From the NCBI GenBank assembly GCA_016871315.1, contig VFZE01000022.1, positions 1-64,000 of the forward strand: a stretch of DNA of 64,000 bases, in the 5' to 3' direction. This DNA comes from Acidimicrobiia bacterium. GTDB lineage: Bacteria; Acidobacteriota; Terriglobia; Bryobacterales; Bryobacteraceae. The notes below the pieces were generated by a model. The model saw only the letters and a program-made list of their open reading frames with translations, was not told the origin of the DNA and made no database searches. The position numbers were made by a program, and so were the translations under genes. Every line of letters starts with the position of its first letter. Within the stretch, counting starts at the first letter, position 1. Below, one piece after another: positions 17,901 to 25,903 of the stretch.

Positions 17901-18849
17901 CATCCAGAATTCCACCGCTGGCAGCAAATGCCGTGGCCTGGAAGCTAATCGTGTCACCGAGATTCAGCCGCTCACTGGAAGCCGAGGAAGAGATCGATAC
18001 CGTCGATACCGGGAGCCGTAACTGTGGAGGCTGTCCAGGCTCAAATTCAATCACGCCCCCTTCAAAGTTTTGCCGCACGCGTCCGTTGGCCTGTGTGACT
18101 TCTTCGCTCGTGGGCAGGCCGAGAAAGCCGGTGTGGCCCAGGTTGTTCTGATACAACTGATGAATCGGCTCCCGCACCGCGAACAGCCGTCCGGTAAAAG
18201 CGCCTGCCGTGATGCTGTAGAGCGAGCCCGTGCGGAACCGCTGCACCACGGCCGTGGAGGGTGTGGTGCCGATCGTCGAGTTGACGGTTTCCTCCGCGCC
18301 GATCGCCGAACCAAGTCCACTGATGCCGCCCAGCGCCTGCCACCGCGTAAAAAAAGGATCGCGCACGCTGAAGGCTGCCCCATGAATGGTGGTCGGAGAA
18401 TAGGCGAACAGAGCGTAATTCCTGTTGAAGGCCTGCCAGGTACATGCGCTCCCGCTCACCGCGGGGCAGGTGAAAGTGTCGCTGAGCGGATAACCGGCGG
18501 TGTTGGGGCCGAGGCCCGACCCGTTGTAGAAGCTGAAAATGCCCGGGAATACTTGGTAAACGCTGTCCACTCCCTCCAGAACCTGGTCGGAGGTGGTCGC
18601 CCGCACCAGCGCGTAGCGCACGCCCGAGGTCTTCTCCGCATCCGGAAACTCCTGGATCAGGCCCGTGGCGCCGTACCGTCGCACATCCCCGGACGGCGGC
18701 AGCGACGTCAGGTTGTTAAAACCATTGCGGAAATAGGCGCGGACAAACTCGTTGCGGACAATGCCGGTGATCGGTCCGGAGCCCACCTCCTGGGCGCGAA
18801 GCGCCGGCAGGCAGGCCAGCAGGCAGATGAGGCGAAGGCTGGGTTTCAT
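14977..18849 (-). CDS. secreted LGFP-repeat protein with Big domains, C39-like domain and TIGR03437 C-terminus
   Basis: A 1290-aa protein with a signal peptide (about 1-19). LGFP-type repeats fill about residues 160-270 and 375-590 (LGLPTSEE, LGFPTADP, FGLPVGDE, each followed by an aromatic-Glu/Gln-Gly-Gly motif). A Big_2-like domain lies between them (about 280-370). A Big_1-like domain follows (about 690-785). A region like Peptidase_C39_2 lies at about 800-960 (GIPVLLALSLQSG; SHFVVAIGV; ILIHDPSP). It has the His and Asp expected for that fold, but I see no Cys at the usual N-terminal position, so catalysis is doubtful. The last 200 residues match TIGR03437 (NNPARRGEVIVVYATGLGAV). It begins 73 nt after gspD on the same strand, so it may be expressed with, and exported by, the type II system. 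Confidence 0.83.
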   Translation of the reverse strand: MKPSLRLICLLACLPALRAQEVGSGPITGIVRNEFVRAYFRNGFNNLTSLPPSGDVRRYGATGLIQEFPDAEKTSGVRYALVRATTSDQVLEGVDSVYQVFPGIFSFYNGSGLGPNTAGYPLSDTFTCPAVSGSACTWQAFNRNYALFAYSPTTIHGAAFSVRDPFFTRWQALGGISGLGSAIGAEETVNSTIGTTPSTAVVQRFRTGSLYSITAGAFTGRLFAVREPIHQLYQNNLGHTGFLGLPTSEEVTQANGRVRQNFEGGVIEFEPGQPPQLRLPVSTVSISSSASSERLNLGDTISFQATAFAASGGILDGRVFTWLSTNSRVLSIEPAGSTVTARAVGGGSATITAISEGRTSRGLTFFVNAPCCQIGEGAPTAAAQQSFRDAVTRNRLNVRLPAATPVRRQGNGFVQDLVSADDPSIRYLLAKSDASAVTFLTTGAILDRYLAQQGPAGALGFPTADPAGGRQLFQGGALGGNPVVMVNDPILARWALQNFERGAAGLPSGSATSVLSFAATIGVTQPFTGGMIAGHISGQLAGRAFLISGAILAKYFELGASIGAFGLPVGDEASAGGRRRQEFEGGAMEYTPGSSEVAATERERRPTITAIPSTVPAGGKVRIAAGGFQQGATLRFSVSGQPDFVVTAESGAFTWEFFVPSGSASGLVSLRAADTARASLAVGSFLVQAASSVLAQISKTRGDLQTGFPGARLPQPLRILVRDEFGNPLTGVPVRFTPSPGAQIEGATAMTDQRGEAQAFLRLPSQELPALATAEAGRQVVTFSARAAAGSLPGFPRFTQGDSAQTRDALVNAAAAMVRHLQNTSQLAAPNGPADPALLHLFLSDSCVFDSQGERICDAFFTAPGAAAPTLNLWRLGAFTGGNLDIAGADAAATSLRDLLGQGIPVLLALSLQSGSAAPASHFVVAIGVAAGGAILIHDPSPVLNRTTLEEYLGGFSAGGATYRASVASAAQLLARTPSPLGLVVISGAAQPRISSAAGGCGFELSWPDAPALPAGAASTGLIRMHYCDGLQPAYQLDLAGTGRRDFLLSDLSSTGGRSLTTATLPAAFRLERPGPTWEASLQRLSFSSRGVLNGADFSANLAPGALLAVFGQGMAVTGQQTEVTIGGRPATVISGTSFQLNLVAPLDLPPGEQEISIRSAFGVETQNARFSAVAPAVFTTADGRGVILNQNGTLNLPNNPARRGEVIVVYATGLGAVSTQGALWPAVAALTASIENRTLETLFAGLAPGFPGVYQINLRIPDDLPPGLALRLTVRQAGFDAGPVILAVQ

Positions 18850-18922
18850 TCTCGGGATAGAAAGGCGGAGGCCGAAAATCTATCATAGATGAAACCCGTC
18901 CCGGACGGCGGGGTTGCGGCTA

Positions 18923-21109
18923 CTATTCCTTGATCATCTTCGTCAGCCGTTTCAGCTTATTGCGAAGCTCCTCGCTCGCGTCGGTGATCTGGTTCGTGTC
19001 GTAAATCACCCGCGGTGTCATAAAGATGATCAACTCGGTCTTATCGCTGCTGTAGGAGCGGCCGCCGAAAGCGGCCCCGAGAATGGGAATCCGATGCAGC
19101 AGCGGGATTCCTGTGCTGGAGGATCCTTCGCTCTCATTGATGATGCCGCCGATGGCGATCGTATCCCCATCCTGCACCGTAACCTGCGTGCTGATCGAGC
19201 GGCGGGAGAAGGATGGCGACTGAATCGACCCGGCCGGCGGCGCCTGGGGTGCGCTCACTTCCTGGTTAATGACCAGCGTGACGATTCCGCTGGGATTCAC
19301 GCGCGCCATCACGCTGAGATTCACGCCGGTGCTGCGGGAAGCGATCGTATTGGCAAACAGCGAATTGCCCCCGCTTTGAATCGGCGTTACCGATTGCGAG
19401 GTAAGAGTCGGCACTTCCACGCCAACACTGATCGACGCCGAGATGCTGTCGGTGGCGATCACGCTGGGCGCCGATATCACCTTCGCCCGCGTCGAGTTTT
19501 CCTGCAACGTCAGAAACGCCAGCAGTTCGCGACTCCTGCCTACCAGCGCCCCCGCGGAAAGCGTGGTCAGCCCGTCCGCGAACTTGCCGACGAAATCGCG
19601 CTGGTTCGCTGGTCCCCGCTGCTGCAGAAATGCCGAAACTCCACTGGCGAAGGCGCCGGTGAGGCTCACCTCGTACACCTTCGCGTCGATCAGCACCTGC
19701 CGCGGCGGAATATCCAGTTCCTTCAACAGCCTTAGGATCTGCTGATAGTCCTGCGGCGTAGCCTGGATGAGCAGCGAGTTGTCGGTTGGGTTGGGAATCA
19801 CGCGAGGGATCCCGTAGCCGAACATACTGCCCATCCCGGTCAGGTAGCTGCCCGTTTGATCTTGTCCGGTACCGGCTGCGCCTGCGCCAGTTCCCGCCGC
19901 CGCCCCTGCGCCACCCGCCGCCCCAGGCATTCCGCCCTGAGGATACTGGGGCGCGAAACCACCCCCTCCGTACGGCATGTACGGCGTCCCAGGATAGCCG
20001 CCGCCCATCCCGCCGTACATTCCACCGCTCAAGTTGCCCGGATAACCGCCGGAGCCGAACATTCCGCCCGTATACCCCGGAATGCCAAACCCTTGCTGCG
20101 CCCCCGGCATCCCCATTCCATAGCCACCCATTCCATAGCCCATGCCCATGCCCATGCCCATTCCCATCCCCATCCCCATTCCAAAACCGCCGTACAACTG
20201 CATGATGCTTCCCGCCAGCGCGTCCGCACGCCCGTACTTCACCCGGTAGACATAGTTGTTGATCGATCCGGCCGTGATCTGGATCTCCGTATCCAGTTTC
20301 TTGATCCAGTTCTCCACCTCTTCAAACGCCCCGGGGTTAGGAGCCACCGCGATGATCGTATTGATGCGGTCAATCGGCATGAACCGCACCAGCGCGTTCT
20401 TCTCGGTCAGCGAAATCGCACGCAGAACCTCTTCCACTTCCTTGGCGATCGCCGTCGGGCTGCCGTTTTTCACCTCGAACAGCCGCACCCGCTGGTTGGC
20501 TAGCGCGTCGGAATCAAACAGCGAAATCAGCTCTATTGTCCGCCGCGTGTTCCGCCGGCTGTCGAGTAGCAGCAGCAGGTTCGCGGGGACATAGGTGAAC
20601 GTCTTGGCCCCCTCGCCGACAAACGGCTCCAGCAACTTCGAAACCTCCCCGACGCTGGCGTACTTCAAGAAAATCAGGCTGAGCATGATCTGCTCATCCG
20701 GCTGTATGTTGCTGATATCGGCCGTCGGCGGAATCGGCATCCGCGCCGCGTCCGCCATCGGAATGATGCGGTACAGCTCGCCCACCTGCACCATCGTGAA
20801 CCCATTGATGCGCAGCACCAGGTCCAGCAGATTGCGCGCGTCGATCTGTTGCGTCTCCCCGTAGGTGTTCAGCGTCACGCTGCCTTTCACCCTCGGGTCC
20901 AGAATGTAGTTGATCTTCAGCGTCCGGCATAGCGCGTCGATCACCTCCGTCAGCGAGGCGTTGCTCAGGTTTAAAGAGCCGGTGGAAACGGTCGGCAGCG
21001 TCTGCGCCGGCTGCGTCTGTTGCGGCGCCGGCTGCGCTTGCGCCTGCGCCCAGGCGCGCGGAACAGGCATCAAAACGAGGGTCAACAACAGTGCGAGAAA
21101 ACGTTTCAT
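18923..21109 (-). CDS. gspD: type II secretion system secretin GspD
   Basis: A 728-aa outer-membrane secretin that forms the export gate of the T2SS. It has a signal peptide (about 1-22) and an STN/N0-like domain (about 45-110, INYILDPRVKGSVTLNTYG). N-type ring domains follow (about 120-310). Then comes an unusual Gly/Met/Pro/Tyr-rich insertion (about 310-420), a further N-domain (about 425-480, PRVIPNPTDNSLLIQATPQD) and the C-terminal secretin domain (about 480-720, with DGDTIAIGGIINE and VPTLTSQSV). It follows the small gene ending at 21113 by 3 nt, at the end of the gsp operon. Confidence 0.95.
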   Translation of the reverse strand: MKRFLALLLTLVLMPVPRAWAQAQAQPAPQQTQPAQTLPTVSTGSLNLSNASLTEVIDALCRTLKINYILDPRVKGSVTLNTYGETQQIDARNLLDLVLRINGFTMVQVGELYRIIPMADAARMPIPPTADISNIQPDEQIMLSLIFLKYASVGEVSKLLEPFVGEGAKTFTYVPANLLLLLDSRRNTRRTIELISLFDSDALANQRVRLFEVKNGSPTAIAKEVEEVLRAISLTEKNALVRFMPIDRINTIIAVAPNPGAFEEVENWIKKLDTEIQITAGSINNYVYRVKYGRADALAGSIMQLYGGFGMGMGMGMGMGMGMGYGMGGYGMGMPGAQQGFGIPGYTGGMFGSGGYPGNLSGGMYGGMGGGYPGTPYMPYGGGGFAPQYPQGGMPGAAGGAGAAAGTGAGAAGTGQDQTGSYLTGMGSMFGYGIPRVIPNPTDNSLLIQATPQDYQQILRLLKELDIPPRQVLIDAKVYEVSLTGAFASGVSAFLQQRGPANQRDFVGKFADGLTTLSAGALVGRSRELLAFLTLQENSTRAKVISAPSVIATDSISASISVGVEVPTLTSQSVTPIQSGGNSLFANTIASRSTGVNLSVMARVNPSGIVTLVINQEVSAPQAPPAGSIQSPSFSRRSISTQVTVQDGDTIAIGGIINESEGSSSTGIPLLHRIPILGAAFGGRSYSSDKTELIIFMTPRVIYDTNQITDASEELRNKLKRLTKMIKE
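20110..20182 (-). repeat. Gly-Met tandem repeat inside gspD
   Basis: Tandem 6-bp units (CCCATG/CCCATT/CCCATC on the plus strand) encode alternating Gly-Met on the minus strand, running into a Gly/Tyr/Pro-rich stretch. It sits between the N-domains of the secretin. The repeat could vary in length by slippage without changing frame. Confidence 0.8.
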
Positions 21110-21112
21110 CCC

Positions 21113-21550
21113 TTACTCCTTGACGGCCTTCGCGGTCTTGGCGGCCAGGCGCTTATAGGCGGTCAGTTCATCGCCGCTCAACTCCGATTTCAGCCGCGTC
21201 CAGCGGCTTACTCCAAACGGTGTGCGCCGCTCAAACCGGACCTTTTCCCCTTCATCAAACGCCGCCAGGTCCGCGGCGCTGTTTTCGGCTTCCGGCTCCG
21301 GTTCGTACTTCGCCATGCCGAACGGTGTCCGCCGGTAGTGCCACACCTTGCCCTTTTCATCGGCGTGCCGCCAGATGCCGGGCTCCACCTGCTCCGCGTC
21401 CTTGGGAATGGTGGTGGAGCCGGGCGCGGGAGTATCGGCTTTGCGCGCCACTTTCGCCGGCCCCTTGCGCGGCTCCTGCTTGGCGGGCTGCGTGGCCAAA
21501 GCGCAGACAGCCGCTAGCATCAAGATCCGGCAAATTCCTGTAACAGTCAT
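21113..21550 (-). CDS. small secreted protein in gsp operon with duplicated TPFG motif
   Basis: A 145-aa protein with a signal peptide (about 1-20). It contains two copies of a short motif: HYRRTPFGMAKYE (near residue 75) and ERRTPFGVSRWTR (near residue 112). A Lys/Pro-rich linker precedes them, and the C-terminus is charged. A related TPFGKNCRW sequence ends the GspC-like protein encoded just upstream. The ATG at 21550 is preferred over GTG at 21553, with AAGGAA about 9 nt upstream. It lies between gspC-like and gspD, so a periplasmic accessory role in secretin assembly is possible, but this is inference. No known family is recognised. Confidence 0.7.
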   Translation of the reverse strand: MTVTGICRILMLAAVCALATQPAKQEPRKGPAKVARKADTPAPGSTTIPKDAEQVEPGIWRHADEKGKVWHYRRTPFGMAKYEPEPEAENSAADLAAFDEGEKVRFERRTPFGVSRWTRLKSELSGDELTAYKRLAAKTAKAVKE

Positions 21551-21576
21551 CACAAAAGATTCCTTTCCATCTCGCT

Positions 21577-22338
21577 CTAGCGCGCAGGCACCCAGCGGCA
21601 GTTCTTTCCAAACGGTGTCGTGGTCACCACCTTGCGGTACCCGCCCATGACAGTCCCCGGCGGGGACTGATCCCCGGGTGCGCAGACCAACTCCGCCCCT
21701 CCCGTATCGATGCCCGGCAGGCTTCCCGTCGGCTTCTGCAATTTTTCAAGATCTTCCTTCGGCGTGAGATCGTTCTCATTGCGTCTTTCGCGAGGCACGA
21801 GATCGGAATTGGTCGGAGAGGAAGATGCCGCCGACGCTTGTTCTTGCGGCGGCTTTTCCTTCACCTTCAGCTCCGCAATCGTCTTGGGAAACTGCTTTCC
21901 TTCCCACTCCAGCACCAGATCCTGGCCGCTGAGCGAGGCCAGCGTAAACGGACCGACCTGATCGCCCTTGCGGTATCCTTTCTGCGGATCGCCGGACTTT
22001 TGGCTCAGAATCACCGTCGGCCCCGCTCCCAAATCCATCACGCCGTGCGCCACCGGAAACGGCGGCACCGGCTTTTCCGGCGCCGCTTCGATGGCGACGT
22101 CGGGATTGCGATCCGGCGCGAACACCAGCTTCTGCGCCACATCGATGTATTCCGACGGCGTGATCGGCGGCGCCGTCTCCTGCTCAGCCAACGGCCGCAG
22201 CGGAGGCGCGGGAGCCTTCTGCGACAGCAACGCCTTGGCTCGCGCATCGGCCTCGACATAACGCTCGCGCGCCTGCCAGCCCAGTGCCAGCAGTCCCGCC
22301 AGCAGTATCAGATTCAAAAAGGCGAGTCTTTTGCTCAA
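21577..22338 (-). CDS. GspC-like inner-membrane protein of the type II secretion system
   Basis: A 253-aa bitopic protein: an N-terminal membrane anchor (about 6-24), a Pro-rich linker, then a small beta domain (about 100-165: VILSQKSGDPQKGYRKGDQV and LEWEGKQF). This domain resembles the homology region of GspC/PilP that contacts the secretin. A poorly conserved tail ends in TTPFGKNCRWVPAR. It starts with a 4-nt overlap with the upstream gspM-like gene (ATGA at 22335-22338). Position and architecture support GspC; the assignment is by plan, not by strong sequence identity. Confidence 0.7.
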   Translation of the reverse strand: MSKRLAFLNLILLAGLLALGWQARERYVEADARAKALLSQKAPAPPLRPLAEQETAPPITPSEYIDVAQKLVFAPDRNPDVAIEAAPEKPVPPFPVAHGVMDLGAGPTVILSQKSGDPQKGYRKGDQVGPFTLASLSGQDLVLEWEGKQFPKTIAELKVKEKPPQEQASAASSSPTNSDLVPRERRNENDLTPKEDLEKLQKPTGSLPGIDTGGAELVCAPGDQSPPGTVMGGYRKVVTTTPFGKNCRWVPAR

Positions 22339-22925
22339 AACATACCTCCCTGGCTGCGTTCCGGCGCCAGCCGGCCCGGCAATACACCCGAGACCGTCAG
22401 CCGCACCGAAAGACTCTTCTTTTTCTGATCCATCGCTCGCACCTGCATGTCGTGCGTCGCGATCAATTCCGGCTGCGCCGAGATATCGGCCAGCAGGTTC
22501 ACCAGCTGCTCGATCGCGCAGGTGAAGGTGACCGATACAAACGCTTCTCCGTAGAAATTGCCTAATCGGCGGATGGGACCAGTCTCTACTTGCCGCAGAT
22601 CAATTGCCGGGGACTGCGCGCGCCCCAGCCGGCCCAATATCTGCACCAACTGCGCCTGCGCCTGAGCCGCTGTTTCCGCCTCCAGCAGTCCTTTCTCTTC
22701 CTCCCCCAGCTGCGCCGAAACCTGTTCCAGCTGCTTGGTCCGTACAGGCACTGTGGCCGCCATCTGCCGCAGTCGCGCCAGCCTCTTTTCGGCCATCGGA
22801 ACCGACCCCATCGCCGGCGACACCGCCTCGGGCGCGGACTCAGGCCAGAACCGGAATGCCAGCGCAACCACCGTGGCTGCGGCCAGCAGCATCAGGGCCC
22901 GGCGGTCCCGTGCCGTCAGCTTCAT
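22335..22925 (-). CDS. GspM/PilO-like component of the type II secretion system
   Basis: A 196-aa protein with a short cytoplasmic N-terminus, one membrane helix (about 11-26), a coiled-coil region (about 42-95) and a ferredoxin-like C-terminal domain (about 95-180). This is the layout of GspM_b/PilO proteins, which bridge the inner-membrane platform. It overlaps its neighbours on both sides by 4 nt (22922-22925 and 22335-22338), pointing to translational coupling with gspL and the GspC-like gene. Confidence 0.75.
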   Translation of the reverse strand: MKLTARDRRALMLLAAATVVALAFRFWPESAPEAVSPAMGSVPMAEKRLARLRQMAATVPVRTKQLEQVSAQLGEEEKGLLEAETAAQAQAQLVQILGRLGRAQSPAIDLRQVETGPIRRLGNFYGEAFVSVTFTCAIEQLVNLLADISAQPELIATHDMQVRAMDQKKKSLSVRLTVSGVLPGRLAPERSQGGMF

Positions 22926-24241
22926 TTCCCACCCTCCGCTTCCCGGCCCGTGCCCAAGCCCTCACGGCCGGCCTGGATGATGAACGATTCCGATCCCGAT
23001 GCCGTCTTCGACATCGGCTGCGAGAATTGCGAATCGCGGAACCGCTCGGAGCCGTCCAGCAGCTTCAGCAGCGGCGCCGCCTGCTCCGTTTCTCCGGTCA
23101 ACTGCACCTGCTCCCGCGTCAGTTGAAAAAACTGCACCCAGCCGGGAGGAGCCACAAGATTGGTCACCTCCAGCAGGGAATCGGCATCGGCGCGCGAACG
23201 GGCTTGGAAGCGGCCCAATAGCCCCAGCCGCTCTTCCTTTTCCTGGATCGCCTTCTCAATGGCCGCAACCTGGCTGGCCTGTTTTTCCACCTTCGCGATC
23301 TCCGCCTCCATTTGCTTCAGCAGCCGCTGTTCCTGATAACCCGGCTGCGCGGAAACCACCGCCAGCGTCACCAGCAGCAGCGCCGCCAACGCCGCGGTCG
23401 GAACGTAGCGGAATCGCGAAATCTGCGCGCGCCGCTCCACCGGCAGCAGATTCGCATCCAGCGACAGCCGCGGGCAGGCGTTGGCAATCGCCGCCGAGGC
23501 CGCCAGGCTCATCTCCGCATCCACACCAAGCCCCAGCAGCCCGTCCACGGGCAGCGCAGGCGCCTCGTCATCCAGCCGCAGCTCGTTCCGAACCAGCGGC
23601 GCGATCTCCTCCGCCGGCCTTTCAAACAATCCCGCAAACACCGGACGCGAGGGACTCTCCCCGTATGCCTCCACCGTTCCGTTGTGCGCGATGAGCGAAA
23701 GGAAGCCCGCCGGCGGCACATTGTGCACACGAAAGGCCCCGTACAGAACAACCGCGGAGAATGTCAACGACGCCACGCGAACTCCGGCCTCGGCGAACAG
23801 GTTCGAGTACCGGTCGATCACCTCCTGCCGCGTGATGCCCGCCAGAACATGCTCGGTGCCTGGCAGTCTCGCCCAACAAAAGGCCGCCTCCCCCTCCGGG
23901 TACGGATGCAGACCTTCCATCTGGTAGCTCAGCGCCGAGGCAAGATCGCTATCCGCGACGCCCGGCATCGAAATCAGCCGGACAATCACCTCTTGCCGTG
24001 GCAGCAGAACCGTAACCGGATAATTGGCAGCCTTGGCCGAGCGCAGTCCGGCGGCCAGTTCCGCGCCCCACTCACTCGCCGGCCGCTCCAGGTAACGCTC
24101 CACGCGGAACGTGGTCAACAGGCGCTTGCCGGAAGGGCGCACGCGAACCACGGCGATTCGCAGATCCTCAGGTCCCGCCTCGATGCCGGCGCCGGTCCCG
24201 ACGGCCAGCCACTTCCGCATTCCCGGCGACGCTACCACCAC
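22922..24241 (-). CDS. gspL: GspL (PilM/PilN-like fusion) of the type II secretion system
   Basis: A 439-aa protein. The N-terminal 260 residues have the PilM/GspL actin-like cytoplasmic fold (LRIAVVRVRPSGKRLL; VTVLLPRQEVIVRLISMPGV). One membrane helix follows (about 278-295), then a PilN-like periplasmic part with a coiled coil (about 300-355) and a C-terminal alpha/beta domain. GspL recruits the ATPase GspE to the membrane. The GTG at 24241 is chosen because GGAGG lies 7 nt upstream; it overlaps the gspK stop by 10 nt. An ATG at 24220 is in frame but has a poor site. Confidence 0.8.
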   Translation of the reverse strand: MVVASPGMRKWLAVGTGAGIEAGPEDLRIAVVRVRPSGKRLLTTFRVERYLERPASEWGAELAAGLRSAKAANYPVTVLLPRQEVIVRLISMPGVADSDLASALSYQMEGLHPYPEGEAAFCWARLPGTEHVLAGITRQEVIDRYSNLFAEAGVRVASLTFSAVVLYGAFRVHNVPPAGFLSLIAHNGTVEAYGESPSRPVFAGLFERPAEEIAPLVRNELRLDDEAPALPVDGLLGLGVDAEMSLAASAAIANACPRLSLDANLLPVERRAQISRFRYVPTAALAALLLVTLAVVSAQPGYQEQRLLKQMEAEIAKVEKQASQVAAIEKAIQEKEERLGLLGRFQARSRADADSLLEVTNLVAPPGWVQFFQLTREQVQLTGETEQAAPLLKLLDGSERFRDSQFSQPMSKTASGSESFIIQAGREGLGTGREAEGGK

Positions 24242-25224
24242 GCGGAAACCTCCGAGACCGCGTTGTCGTTCCAGCGCAGGATGTGGATCCGCTGCGGGCC
24301 CATGTTCTCGTTCAGCTTCACCAGCGCCGATACTGATCGCCGCAGGTCGGAAAACCTCTCCGGCCCCAAACGCAGCCGCGCCGTCGCGCGAATCGTGTAG
24401 ATCGTGTTGCCGCCCACCATCAGCCGGTTTGCCCCAGGCCCGCCTATTTGCCCCAACTCCCCGGCATCCCGGAACGGCCGCAAGCGGCGTGCTTCCATAA
24501 TCCGCCGCACATCGTCCGGCGGAAACCCGAGCCAGGAAAAAATCGCCGGATCAGCGCTATTCGCGTCAAAACGGTGCGCCGTTCCATAGACCGACACGCA
24601 GTCCTTGAACGCGCTTTGCCGCACAAGCCGCCCTTGCGCGTCACGAACATAGGAGCCATGGAAAATCTCCGGAGTCATTCCTTTCACCAGCAGAACTTCT
24701 TCCACCTCCTCAAAAGACGCATGCCGCGCCTGAAAAGTCGGAGTGCGGGAGGCATAAAACTGGTCAAACGCTCCTCCCGGGGAGGGTGTCCGCCAGTGAA
24801 TGATGCCCGCGGCGATCTCCCGTGCCCGCTCCGGCTCCACCCCCAGCGCACGCAATAACCCTTCAAAATCTTCCTGTTTGCCCTCGTTCAGGCTCAGCTT
24901 GGCAGTATCCGGAATCACCTCCACAATCGCCTGGCCGCCCGGCATGTTGAAGCTCATGTAAGGCGTGTTGCGCGACAATGCGGCATCGCGCGGTCCATAG
25001 GCAACATGGACCAGCGCGCGCGCCAGCGCCCCCGTGGCCAGATAGTACGTCCGCACCCCGTCGGCAAGCGTGGAAGCTCGCTCGGTTTCCGCGCGCACCG
25101 TCGAGGCCACGGAAAACGCGATCGCCGCTAGCGCCGCGGAAAGCCACAGCACGGCCAGCAACGCTCCGCCTTTCCGGCGGTACGCTCGTTTAACGCGGTA
25201 TCGGCGGGTCATCCATATCGGCAT
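24232..25224 (-). CDS. gspK: type II secretion minor pseudopilin GspK
   Basis: A 330-aa protein with a prepilin-like N-terminus (RKGGALLAVLWLSAALAAIA) followed by a large soluble domain, as is typical of GspK, the pseudopilus-tip subunit. The family's helix-hairpin-helix-like elements appear twice (ALGVEPERAREIAAGIIHW and LGFPPDDVRRIMEARRLRPF). The frame overlaps the gspJ end by 35 nt if the ATG at 25224 is used, or 23 nt if the ATG at 25212 is used; both are plausible. Confidence 0.88.
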   Translation of the reverse strand: MPIWMTRRYRVKRAYRRKGGALLAVLWLSAALAAIAFSVASTVRAETERASTLADGVRTYYLATGALARALVHVAYGPRDAALSRNTPYMSFNMPGGQAIVEVIPDTAKLSLNEGKQEDFEGLLRALGVEPERAREIAAGIIHWRTPSPGGAFDQFYASRTPTFQARHASFEEVEEVLLVKGMTPEIFHGSYVRDAQGRLVRQSAFKDCVSVYGTAHRFDANSADPAIFSWLGFPPDDVRRIMEARRLRPFRDAGELGQIGGPGANRLMVGGNTIYTIRATARLRLGPERFSDLRRSVSALVKLNENMGPQRIHILRWNDNAVSEVSAWW

Positions 25225-25903
25225 ACTTTTCCCGGAACTGGCGCGTCAGTCGCAGCGGGACGGTCATTGACGCCATTTGCAGTTGCGCCAGATCCGCCTG
25301 CAGCGGACGCATTTCAAAACGCACTGCGATCGGAGCAATTGTGCTGCGGAACAGCGGAACCCATCCAGTAGCCCCCGTTTCTGGATCGCGAACCTGATAG
25401 GACATCCGGCAGGAGGCCAGACGATCCGCCAGCACAAACCATCCCGGCTCCAAACCTGGCCGCCCCAGCGGAGGGGCCGGACCGCAGTACCGCCCAAGCG
25501 CAGACGGCCCTGTGTACAAAGTCTCGCGCGCTACCAGACGCACACCTTGACCAGCTTCGCCCGGGATCACGGCATACTCCAGCAGCCGCGGCGTGCCGCG
25601 CGCGGCCTCCTCCAGCGAATAGCTGCTCACAAATTGCATCGAAACCGGCGTGCCCTGCATGAACAACACCGGGGGCCCGCCGCAACGAATCGCCACCGGC
25701 ATCATCCCCGCCAGCTGCTGATACAGCGCCTTCTGCGCGCCCAGCACGCGGCGGTTCGCCGCAAAGCGCTGGTTCGTTTTCTGCATCGCGTCCAGCCCGA
25801 TGCGCATCGCCAGCAGCATCCCTACCGCCAGCAGACTCACCAGCGTCACCGCGATCAGCAGCTCCAGCAGCGTTACGCCCCGGCGGTTGCGGCGGCCCCT
25901 CAT
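25190..25903 (-). CDS. gspJ: type II secretion minor pseudopilin GspJ
   Basis: A 237-aa protein with a type IV prepilin N-terminus (RRGVTLLELLIAVTLVSLLA), which is cleaved before the methylated hydrophobic helix, followed by a beta-rich globular part. The ATG at 25903 gives a 4-nt overlap with the gspI stop (25900-25903). The longer frame from 25972 would extend far into gspI and separate the prepilin signal from the N-terminus. Confidence 0.85.
   Translation of the reverse strand: MRGRRNRRGVTLLELLIAVTLVSLLAVGMLLAMRIGLDAMQKTNQRFAANRRVLGAQKALYQQLAGMMPVAIRCGGPPVLFMQGTPVSMQFVSSYSLEEAARGTPRLLEYAVIPGEAGQGVRLVARETLYTGPSALGRYCGPAPPLGRPGLEPGWFVLADRLASCRMSYQVRDPETGATGWVPLFRSTIAPIAVRFEMRPLQADLAQLQMASMTVPLRLTRQFREKYADMDDPPIPR

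Noticed and set aside
18877-18915. Short hairpin between gspD and the LGFP-repeat gene
   Set aside because: A 5-bp stem with a 3-nt loop and only three T residues after it. It is too weak to claim that transcription ends before the LGFP-repeat gene.
24218-24220. ATG start for gspL
   Set aside because: It has only a close, poor ribosome site, while the GTG at 24241 has GGAGG at 7 nt and fits the overlapping operon style.
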